In this document: piece by piece, positions 26,755 through 33,286 of the stretch
Position numbering within the stretch: the first letter of the stretch is position 1
How the letters are laid out: every line of letters begins with the position of its first letter
Assembly (NCBI GenBank): GCA_023404345.1
Contig: JAEYCB010000018.1
Location: 21,649-85,648 of the forward strand
Direction: 5' to 3'
DNA length: 64,000 bases
Origin: Bacillota bacterium
Lineage (GTDB): Bacteria; Bacillota; Clostridia; Christensenellales; Aristaeellaceae
Made by a program: the position numbers and the translations under genes
Notes under the pieces: model-generated
The model's input: the letters and a program-made list of their open reading frames with translations, nothing else
Told to the model about the DNA's origin: nothing
Databases searched by the model: none

Positions 26755-27593
26755 CCCTTCCTAACCTTCACGATCTGGCCAAATTCCTTCTTGACGTACC
26801 GCGATTTGCCAAGATACAGGATCTTGTAAAACCCGTCGCGCTCACCCTGGTACGGGCACAGCGTGCCGGGTGCGGCGGAGTATTTGGTGACGGCTCCCTT
26901 CTTCGGCTGCTCGCGGATCCGCACTTCGCCGCCGTTGGTGGAGACGATCCGCACATACCGCACGATCTGATCCTGCACCGGCATGGCCTCCTGAGCCTGC
27001 GCCAGGCTGTCATAGACCACTTCGCCTTCAGCTGCTCCGCTTCCGGCGTCGGTGGCGGCGTCAGTTTCAGCCGGCGCGCTGCCAATCGCCGCGCTGATCG
27101 CCGGGCCGTAGTCCACCCAGGGCAGCAGGCCAACCATGTTCCAGCCGCCATTGGGGATGGTTTTGTCATTGAATACGCTTTCGGCCACCTTCTCGCGGGT
27201 GCTGCTCGCGTGCAGCACGCATCCGGTGATCTTCAGACCCATGTGCTCCGCGTCCTTCAGGCCGTCCTCGCGGAACTGCTCCGGCGTCGTGCTGCTTACT
27301 TCCTTCCAGATGAACACAGCAGCGCCCACAGGCACGCAGCCAAACAGCGCCACGCACTCTTCCGGAGTGCCGCGCCACACGCACGCGCGCCAGTGCGAAT
27401 TGCTGCCGCCCAGGTTGCACTCGCTGCGGGGCACGCCGGCCTGCTGCAGGGCATACTCCACCAGCCCCTGGCAGTCCATGCCGCTCAGGCTGCCGCCGCC
27501 CCTCACATAGGGGATCACGCTCTGGTTGGCGATGCTGCGCAGCTTCTCGCCTTCCTCGTGCACGCGGGCGTTGGAAACGATGGTCAAGGTCAA
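26751..27593 (-). CDS. Endolysin with NlpC/P60-like and SH3-like domains (prophage 2)
   Basis: 280 aa. Residues about 1-165 are a papain-like NlpC/P60 domain: MDCQGLVEYALQQAGV holds the catalytic Cys near residue 40, and DAEHMGLKI the His near 116. A linker rich in Ala, Gly and Asp follows, then an SH3-like domain (VRYVRIVSTNGGEVRIREQPKKG, residues about 210-280) for wall binding. It would degrade host peptidoglycan at the end of the lytic cycle. Confidence 0.85.
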   Translation of the reverse strand: MTLTIVSNARVHEEGEKLRSIANQSVIPYVRGGGSLSGMDCQGLVEYALQQAGVPRSECNLGGSNSHWRACVWRGTPEECVALFGCVPVGAAVFIWKEVSSTTPEQFREDGLKDAEHMGLKITGCVLHASSTREKVAESVFNDKTIPNGGWNMVGLLPWVDYGPAISAAIGSAPAETDAATDAGSGAAEGEVVYDSLAQAQEAMPVQDQIVRYVRIVSTNGGEVRIREQPKKGAVTKYSAAPGTLCPYQGERDGFYKILYLGKSRYVKKEFGQIVKVRKG

Positions 27594-27602
27594 TCCCTCC
27601 TG

Positions 27603-27770
27603 TCAAATGGTCTTTTCGATGTCCTCCAGCAGCTGCGCCCGCTGCCTCTCCAACCTCCCGGCGTCGGTTTCAATGCCGTGCTGGCCCATCAGCTCCGCCT
27701 GCTCCCGGATGATCCGGACGGCTTCTTCCAGCAGATGGCTCAGCCGGTCAATCAGCTCCAGGTTGCTCAT
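27603..27770 (-). CDS. Small coiled-coil protein between fibre and lysis genes (prophage 2)
   Basis: 55 aa. ATG at 27768-27770 overlaps the stop of the preceding gene (ATGA), and TGA is at 27603-27605. The product MSNLELIDRLSHLLEEAVRI continues as one amphipathic, heptad-like helix (REQAELMGQ, RLERQRAQLLEDIEKTI). An AGGAGG before the lysin gene follows right after it. The coupling and spacing make it a real gene; the function is unknown. Confidence 0.75.
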   Translation of the reverse strand: MSNLELIDRLSHLLEEAVRIIREQAELMGQHGIETDAGRLERQRAQLLEDIEKTI

Positions 27771-28504
27771 GCCGCCACGTCCTCCCAGTCTGCTGCATAC
27801 TCATCGGGGGAGAAATTCGTGTCGCGTACCGCACGCAGGATCCTGCCGTCCGTCCAGATCATACACTCGCCCTCGTGATAGATGTCCGTGGTGCCATACT
27901 GCGGTTTGACCCACGGGCGGGCCGTTTCGGCCGACTTGCCATGCAGCGGCCGCCAGAACGTCGGCCAGGCCGTGCTGCCGGGTACGATGTCCGGATGGGT
28001 GGCGCAGTCGTGCGCCTGGTGACATTCCCACGTCTGGCCACCCGCATTGCGCACAGCGCCCACGGGATAAGCAGCAGGCTCCCACGGCTGGAACAGCGGC
28101 GCAATGCGCAGCCGGCTGTCATCCTCCACGATCATCGTGCCGGCTTCGTCCATGGCGGCGCGCACCAGCACAGCGGCGTCTGCATACTTGCCTTTCGTAA
28201 CGACGCCCACGGTGTGCAGGGCGGTTTCCATGTCGGCCGTTTCTTCGGCCACGGCGTCAGCTGCCACAGCGTCGGCGTCGGTGCAGCGCAGGGCGGCCAG
28301 CCATCCTTCAGGATCCGCAGCGATCTCCCTGGCCAGGCCGTCGCGCTCAGGGAGCACGGTCTGGTATTCGTCATAACAGACGCCGGTTTCGGTACTGGCG
28401 ATGCTGGTTTCATCAATCACGGCCACGATCACATGGCCGGGCCGCTGCGGGTGAGGCTCCACCCTTTGCAGGCTCGCGGGCCTGCTGTTGGCGTTTACTT
28501 TCAC
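27767..28504 (-). CDS. Tail-associated protein with carbohydrate-binding-like module (prophage 2)
   Basis: 245 aa from GTG 28504, chosen because AAGGAGG lies 10 bases upstream. The first 120 residues are acidic and partly helical (DGLAREIAADPEGWLAALRC). Residues about 145-190 hold YPVGAVRNAGGQTWECHQAH, then DIVPGSTAWPTFW, a CBM5/12-type pattern of spaced aromatics like those in 18679-19389. The gene overlaps the RT end by 92 bases, so it sits immediately downstream of the DGR. It may be an accessory tail or adhesion protein. Confidence 0.65.
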   Translation of the reverse strand: MKVNANSRPASLQRVEPHPQRPGHVIVAVIDETSIASTETGVCYDEYQTVLPERDGLAREIAADPEGWLAALRCTDADAVAADAVAEETADMETALHTVGVVTKGKYADAAVLVRAAMDEAGTMIVEDDSRLRIAPLFQPWEPAAYPVGAVRNAGGQTWECHQAHDCATHPDIVPGSTAWPTFWRPLHGKSAETARPWVKPQYGTTDIYHEGECMIWTDGRILRAVRDTNFSPDEYAADWEDVAA

Positions 28505-29597
28505 GTCGGATAACCTCCTTCAGTCTTTTGATCGGCACAGGGTATACATATTTCTGCCGGAAGTGGTACGCGCTGCACTTGTAGCTGGGCGCGCAGCGAG
28601 AGATGAAGCCGCTGGCTTCCTTGTAGCTGATCGGTTTGCCCTCCTGGATCCTGCGCTGCAGCTGCCGGCTTTGCTTCATGATCTTCAGAGCGTTGCGCCG
28701 CCTCAGCACCGTGTAGCCCAGGGAAAAGCGATAGCCCACGAAATCAATGGCGCGATTGTCGTGTGGGTGCGCTTCTCCGCTGCGCCGCACCTTGAACACG
28801 CCGTCGCCCTCGTGCATCTGCAGGCCCAGCTGCCCGGCATAGGCGCGGATCAGGGCTTCACCCCTGCGCAGCTTGCGCTTGTTTCCGTCGATCAGCACGA
28901 TGTCATCCATGTAACGCACATAATGCCGGGGCTTGATCACTTCGGTGATCATCCTGTCCAGCGGCGTCAGGTACAGATTGCAAAACCACGGGGAGGAATA
29001 GTTGCCGATCGGCAGCGAGGCGTGGCTGCGCACGACCAGCTCCAGCAGCCTCAGCGCCTTTTCGTCTTTGATGAAGCGGCGCAGCATGGCCATCATGGCG
29101 TCGTTCCCGATGTTCTGATAGCACTGCCGCACGTCCATCTGCAGGGCGTAGGTGGCGTGTTTCTGGTCGTGCAGCGTGGCCCGCTCAACGCCTCTTTTGG
29201 CCTGTGCGGTTCCTCTGCGGCGGATGCTGCCACTGCACCAGTAGTACATCCGGCGCAGCAGCGGCTTGCGCAGCGCATCGATCAGGGCGTGCTGCACGCA
29301 CTGATCCGGCCAGAAGCGCGGCACCAGGATCCTGCGTACCTTGTGATTGAGCCCGTCCACCCGGATCACCAGGCGATAGGATGACGGCTTGTAGCTGAAT
29401 GTTCTGAGCATTTGGGACAGCTCTGCCGCCTTGTTGTCCAGATCGTTCAGGATCTCCATGACTTCGGTGCGTGAATGTTTGTGCTCTGAAGCGGCCAGGA
29501 TGGCCGCCCTGCAGTTTGCCTTGCTGCAGATCAGGGGATAGAGGTTGCCTATGCGTTTGATGCTGCATCCCTCCTTTACTTCTTGTAACCTTCGCAA
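28413..29597 (-). CDS. DGR reverse transcriptase (prophage 2)
   Basis: Up to 394 aa. RT motifs in order: ILVPRFWPDQCVQHAL (90-105), the first catalytic Asp in LQMDVRQCYQNI (Asp155), motif 4 LPIGNYSSPWFCNLYL (195-210), YVRYMDD (226-232) with the catalytic Asp pair, and FVGYRFSLGY near 285. The RT copies the adjacent template RNA with adenine-specific errors, shown by the template/variable repeat pair beside it. No maturase or endonuclease domain is visible, against a group II intron. Motif 4 has P where DGR enzymes usually have Q. The start is unclear: TTG 29597 lacks a good site, while AAAGGAGG near 29567 precedes a non-AUG codon in frame. Confidence 0.92.
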   Translation of the reverse strand: MRRLQEVKEGCSIKRIGNLYPLICSKANCRAAILAASEHKHSRTEVMEILNDLDNKAAELSQMLRTFSYKPSSYRLVIRVDGLNHKVRRILVPRFWPDQCVQHALIDALRKPLLRRMYYWCSGSIRRRGTAQAKRGVERATLHDQKHATYALQMDVRQCYQNIGNDAMMAMLRRFIKDEKALRLLELVVRSHASLPIGNYSSPWFCNLYLTPLDRMITEVIKPRHYVRYMDDIVLIDGNKRKLRRGEALIRAYAGQLGLQMHEGDGVFKVRRSGEAHPHDNRAIDFVGYRFSLGYTVLRRRNALKIMKQSRQLQRRIQEGKPISYKEASGFISRCAPSYKCSAYHFRQKYVYPVPIKRLKEVIRRESKRQQQAREPAKGGASPAAARPCDRGRD

Positions 29598-29691
29598 GCG
29601 TTCGCCATTGCTACCAGCCTGCGTCCCTTTGGTTCATTTTTTCGGCTTTTGATCGCCGTGGGGTGACTGTGCGATGTGTATTCAATTTTCT

Positions 29692-29811
29692 AGAAGTCGG
29701 CCGCCGATGTTCGCGTTCGCGTTCGAGGAAGCGTTGTTCCAATTCCAGCAGAAAGCGCCGCATTTGCCAGCGTTATCCCATCTGCCACCCGCGATAGCCA
29801 CGCGCCACCCG
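29692..29811 (-). repeat. DGR template repeat (TR)
   Basis: 120 bp, same strand as the RT and target gene, between them. It matches the variable repeat at 29909-30028 at 106 of 120 positions with no gaps. Its coding strand has 23 adenines; 14 are changed in the variable copy and no other base differs. Read in the target frame it is rich in Asn codons (WNWNNASSNANANIGG), the usual design that lets A changes create many amino acids without stops. It should be transcribed and reverse-transcribed. Confidence 0.95.
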
Positions 29812-29866
29812 CGGCACAGCCATCCCATTTGATTGTTCCTTCGGCTGCTCACGCTGCAGCTACGCA

Positions 29867-29902
29867 GAAGGGGGAAGCGTCCCCCTTCAACCCCTTCAGG
29901 GG
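29867..29902 (-). promoter_or_regulatory. Two hairpins directly downstream of the variable repeat
   Basis: Read leftward, CCCC-TGAA-GGGG (29891-29902) contains the target gene's stop TGA. Eight bases further is GAAGGGGG-ACGCTT-CCCCCTTC (29867-29888), a perfect 8-bp stem. Known DGRs often need a hairpin or cruciform a few bases after the variable repeat for efficient retrohoming. A terminator role is also possible, though no T run follows. Confidence 0.65.
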
Positions 29903-31353
29903 CAGTAAAGAAGTCGGCCGCCGAGGTCCGCGCTCGCGCCCGAGGAAGCGCCGCTCCAAGCCCAGCAGAAAGCGCCGCATCCGCCAGCGTCACCCCATCT
30001 GCCACCCGCGATAGCCACGCGCCACCCGGTAGAGCTCCAGCAGGCGTCCGCCAGGTAACTGGCGCCGCTGCCGCCGCTGTGGGCGTTGGGGATCGTCAGC
30101 CATTCCTTGCCGGCCACCGCTGCCAGGCGGGTGCCGTAGCTGCTGGACAGGCTGGTGCCCACGGTGATGCCCATGGCGGCATAGTTGGTGGTGGTATCGT
30201 CGGCAAACTGCTCCTGATTCAGGCAGTAGTACATCGTGCCGCCGTTGATGTTGAAACCGTCGATCCATTCCCAAACGTTGCCCCACCAGCCCTCAATGCC
30301 GCGCCAGATTACGTCCACTTTATCGCCGGTACCGCTGGGGCGTCCGGCCGTGCCGGCCACGTTGTCGCAGCTGCCGGTATTGATTGCCGCGCTGTTGCCG
30401 CTGTTGGTGTAGCCGGGGCCGATCGCAGCCTGCACGCTCAGGTTGGCAAACTCAACCACCATCAGCATGCCGATGCCGCAGCGCGTGGCCACGTCCACCA
30501 GCGACCACTGGCTGCCGCGCGCGCCCCGGATGCCCGTGCGGGTGGCGGCTCGCGTCTCGTTTACCAGCGGGGCCGCTCCGGAGATGGAGCGATAGTTGGC
30601 GCTATTCTTATACGCGCCCACATAGACGTGATCCTGGACGCCGCCATTGTGCAGGAACATGCCATGAACGGTGAAGCCATCCAGCTCTGCGTTGCTCACA
30701 TAATAGCGGTACTTGCTGTTGGTGGTGTCGTTCTCCACCTTGTAGTAGAATTTGGGGATCTCCACCATCACCTGGCCGTTGGATCCGTCCACCGCATAGC
30801 CGGCCTCACCTTCGTAGGCGTTCACCACGCCGTTGTCGGCCAGGTTGCAGCGGCGGATCTCGCCGAAGATCGGCACCGTGTCGAAGTCGGAATGGCCCGC
30901 CACAGTGCCCACGCTGGCCGTGGCCTCCAGCCCGGCAGCGTCGCCGATCCGCGTAAGCAGCGGCGACGTCGCGCCATAGTACCATTCCACGCCGAAGGAA
31001 CTGAAGGCCCACGAAAACTGCACCCATTCCTTGAACATGGTGTAATAGGCATTACACGGCACCCAGTCGCTGCCGTTGGACTGCCAGGCGCGCTTCAGGC
31101 GGATGGCGCTGCCGCCGCTGTCCGATACGATGTTCTGCTGCACGGCGTTTTCGATCTCCACCCACACGCGCCCGGAGGCGTGCGCCGGCTCAGTGGTCTG
31201 CACCAGGATGTCCTCCGTCACGTTCCCGGCGTCATCCACCAGGATGCAGGCGGTGCCCAGGGCAGCCTCCGGCAGCTCTGTGGCCGTCATAAACACCAGT
31301 GATCCGCTGCCGCCGCCCACCAGAAAAGTCGCGTTTGTTCTTCCTGCTGTCAT
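29896..31353 (-). CDS. DGR variable tail protein with C-type-lectin-like C-terminus (prophage 2)
   Basis: 485 aa, the diversified target. The N-terminal 110 residues probably attach it to the tail. The C-terminal half has CLec/formylglycine-generating-enzyme-fold features: GIEGWWGNVWEWIDGFNI (near 355-372) and WLTIPNAHSGG, ending in the variable repeat (residues about 442-482), ACWSSTGWRVAIAGGRW onward. Ten of these residues differ from the template. It lies between the tail fibre gene and the template, as expected for a receptor-binding protein whose specificity is shuffled. Start at ATG 31353 behind AAAGGAGG. Confidence 0.93.
   Translation of the reverse strand: MTAGRTNATFLVGGGSGSLVFMTATELPEAALGTACILVDDAGNVTEDILVQTTEPAHASGRVWVEIENAVQQNIVSDSGGSAIRLKRAWQSNGSDWVPCNAYYTMFKEWVQFSWAFSSFGVEWYYGATSPLLTRIGDAAGLEATASVGTVAGHSDFDTVPIFGEIRRCNLADNGVVNAYEGEAGYAVDGSNGQVMVEIPKFYYKVENDTTNSKYRYYVSNAELDGFTVHGMFLHNGGVQDHVYVGAYKNSANYRSISGAAPLVNETRAATRTGIRGARGSQWSLVDVATRCGIGMLMVVEFANLSVQAAIGPGYTNSGNSAAINTGSCDNVAGTAGRPSGTGDKVDVIWRGIEGWWGNVWEWIDGFNINGGTMYYCLNQEQFADDTTTNYAAMGITVGTSLSSSYGTRLAAVAGKEWLTIPNAHSGGSGASYLADACWSSTGWRVAIAGGRWGDAGGCGAFCWAWSGASSGASADLGGRLLYCP
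29909..30028 (-). repeat. DGR variable repeat (VR)
   Basis: Last 120 bp of the target coding region before its final codons. Compared with the template (offset 217 bases), changes in coding-strand sense are twelve A to G and two A to C, at positions paired with template 29708, 29711, 29716, 29722, 29723, 29734, 29735, 29737, 29743, 29744, 29764, 29765, 29774 and 29776. The unchanged 3' end (GGCGGCCGACTTCT in coding sense) can serve as the initiation-of-mutagenic-homing region. Confidence 0.95.
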
Positions 31354-31372
31354 GCTGTAGTCCTCCTTTTAT

Positions 31373-33286
31373 TTAAGGCCAAACGACGATCACAGGGATG
31401 GTGATGCTGTCCTTCGGCACTTTTTTGGCGTATATGGCCACGCTTCCCGCTCCGGATGCAGACACGCCGCTATAGTTGCCGCTTTCGCGCTCAGCCGGCG
31501 CAAAAACGACGTCCGGATACATCGAAGCCGTCACACCCTGCAGGGCAATGACGGCCTTTTGCTTATAGCCGGCTGCGGCGTGCTGGCTGTCCAGCGCTTC
31601 GGTGGTCGGCGTTTCGCTCCATTGGCTCACAGGCACGGCCACGTCGGTGAAGCTCAGGCGCGCGCCCTGCTTCGCGCCCAGGTCGCCCTGGATGCTGTCT
31701 GCGGCGGCGTTCGCACGGTCGGCGGCTGCGTCTGCCTGCCCTGCGGCGGCGTCTGCGTTGCTTGCAGCGGTGTTTGCAGAGTCGGCTGCCGTGCTGGCCT
31801 TGCCTGCCTGCGTGTTGGCCGCCTGGGCTGCCGCCTGTGCATCAGCTGTGGCCTGGATGGCGCTGCCGGTGGCAGCTGCTGCATCGTTGGTGGCGTTGCT
31901 GGCGGTGGTGGCTGCGCCGTTGGCGTTTCCTGCGGCAGTGTCTGCGGCGTCAGCTGAAGCATTTGCACGCCCGGCAGCAGCGTCGGCGGAATCGGCGGCC
32001 GCGTTGGCAGCTGCAGCAGCGGTGTCCGCATTGCTGGCGGACGTGTTCGCCCTGGACGCTGCAGTGTTGGCTGCTTCAGCTGCAGAGTCGGCTTCCTGGA
32101 TAGAATCATCCACGCGATTGGCGGCCGCGTTGGCCGCGCCGGCGGCGTCGTTTGCGGCCTGGATAGAGGTGTCCACGCGGTCTGCAGCGTTGTTTGCAGC
32201 TGCAGCTGCGTCGGTGGCGTCCTGGATCGCGCCGGTCACCTGGGCGGCGGCCTCTGTGGCCGTCTTGCTGGCAGCTTCGGCTGTGGCCACGGCGCTGTTG
32301 GCGCTGCCCACAGCCGCTTCCACGGATCCGATCACAGATTCAGCACGCCCGGCTGCGGTGTTCGCCGCATCAGCTGCTGCGTTTGCAGCAGTGGCTGCTG
32401 TGCTTGCATCACTTACTGCGGTTTCCACGCGCGTGGCGGCGGTGTTGGCGGCTTCGGCTGCGCTGGTGGCGTCGCTGATCGCGCCTTCCACCTGAGCGGC
32501 GGCTGCGTTGGCAGTGGTGGCGGCTTCCTGGGCCGTTTTCACTGCCGCGTTGGCCTCGCTCACGGCTGCTTCTACCGTGCCGGCTGCCGTGTTGGCGCGC
32601 TCTGCAGCGGCGTCGGCGTCTGCTGTGGAGCGCTGCGCTTCTGAAACGGCCGCCGTGGTCTTGCTCTCTGCCTCCTGGATCGCGGCGGTCACGCGCTGCT
32701 CCGCCTGCTGGGCGGCCGTGGCGGCGGTGTCCGTCGCCTGCTGGGCCGCGTTGTTGGCCGTGGAGGCAGCGCCCTGAGCGGCTGCTGCGGCCGTGTTGGC
32801 CTCCTGGGCGGCGTCGTTGGCATTGACGGTGGCTTCGTCGCAGGCGGTTTTGCTGGCGTTCAATTCGCCCAGCATGGCCAGCACAGAAGGCAGATCCGGC
32901 ACGATGCCGCTGGGGTCGATCAGCACGTCGCTGCGGCCCTCGCCAATGTCAAATACCTCCTGATATAGCGGCACGTTGCGCTTGCCGTCGCTCAGGAATA
33001 CCTGCACCACCAGCGTGCCCTCAAAGGCATAGGCTTCAGCAGGAAAGTCCACGGCCACCAGGTTTCCGCCCACCTCGCCCGTTTCGATCACGTCGCCTTC
33101 GGCGGTCTTGAAGTACACAACGCCCGTCAGGCCGGTCAGATCCGCCTGCACGCCTGCGTTGTGCACGCTCAGCTCCAGCCGGTCGGCCAGTGCGGATCCT
33201 ACAAGCATCAGGCGCTGGCCCCATCCGGGATCCCGCTGCACATCCAGCGCCAGGTCGATCGTGCGTTTGATCAATCTCGGTTCCAT
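31373..33286 (-). CDS. Baseplate/fibre protein, BppU-like N-terminus and long Ala-rich shaft (prophage 2)
   Basis: 637 aa. Residues 1-125 (IKRTIDLALDVQRDPGWGQR, LVVQVFLSDGKRNVPLYQEVFDI) match the BppU-type baseplate upper protein N-terminal domain. Residues about 155-560 are an extreme Ala/Asn/Thr/Asp-rich heptad-like repeat (AANTAASRANTSASNADTA), probably a trimeric coiled-coil stalk. The C-terminal 75 residues form a short beta tip. It is likely the scaffold next to which the DGR-diversified protein acts. The repetitive DNA opens long false frames on the other strand. Confidence 0.78.
   Translation of the reverse strand: MEPRLIKRTIDLALDVQRDPGWGQRLMLVGSALADRLELSVHNAGVQADLTGLTGVVYFKTAEGDVIETGEVGGNLVAVDFPAEAYAFEGTLVVQVFLSDGKRNVPLYQEVFDIGEGRSDVLIDPSGIVPDLPSVLAMLGELNASKTACDEATVNANDAAQEANTAAAAAQGAASTANNAAQQATDTAATAAQQAEQRVTAAIQEAESKTTAAVSEAQRSTADADAAAERANTAAGTVEAAVSEANAAVKTAQEAATTANAAAAQVEGAISDATSAAEAANTAATRVETAVSDASTAATAANAAADAANTAAGRAESVIGSVEAAVGSANSAVATAEAASKTATEAAAQVTGAIQDATDAAAAANNAADRVDTSIQAANDAAGAANAAANRVDDSIQEADSAAEAANTAASRANTSASNADTAAAAANAAADSADAAAGRANASADAADTAAGNANGAATTASNATNDAAAATGSAIQATADAQAAAQAANTQAGKASTAADSANTAASNADAAAGQADAAADRANAAADSIQGDLGAKQGARLSFTDVAVPVSQWSETPTTEALDSQHAAAGYKQKAVIALQGVTASMYPDVVFAPAERESGNYSGVSASGAGSVAIYAKKVPKDSITIPVIVVWP

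Noticed and set aside
29185..29568. Leftward 127-residue frame starting with ATG after the AAAGGAGG in front of the RT
   Set aside because: Good start signal, but the product (MQHQTHRQPLSPDLQQGKLQ) is a frame-shifted reading of the RT with no domain; the RT frame carries all motifs.
28413..29597. Group II intron or abortive-infection RT as alternative identity
   Set aside because: No maturase or HNH domain, no intron RNA boundaries, and the adenine-specific TR/VR pair beside it is decisive for a DGR.
29682..30005. 107-residue leftward reading frame covering the template repeat and part of the variable repeat
   Set aside because: Its end matches the variable protein only because the template repeat is read in the target frame; its beginning is the variable region in another frame. 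It is a product of the repeat, not a gene.
29833..31302. 489-residue rightward frame opposite the variable protein
   Set aside because: Ala/Gly/His-rich shadow of the DGR target; no start site.
31559..32777. Several rightward Cys/Leu/Arg-rich frames opposite the Ala-rich shaft
   Set aside because: They arise from the GCN repeat codons of the fibre read backwards.
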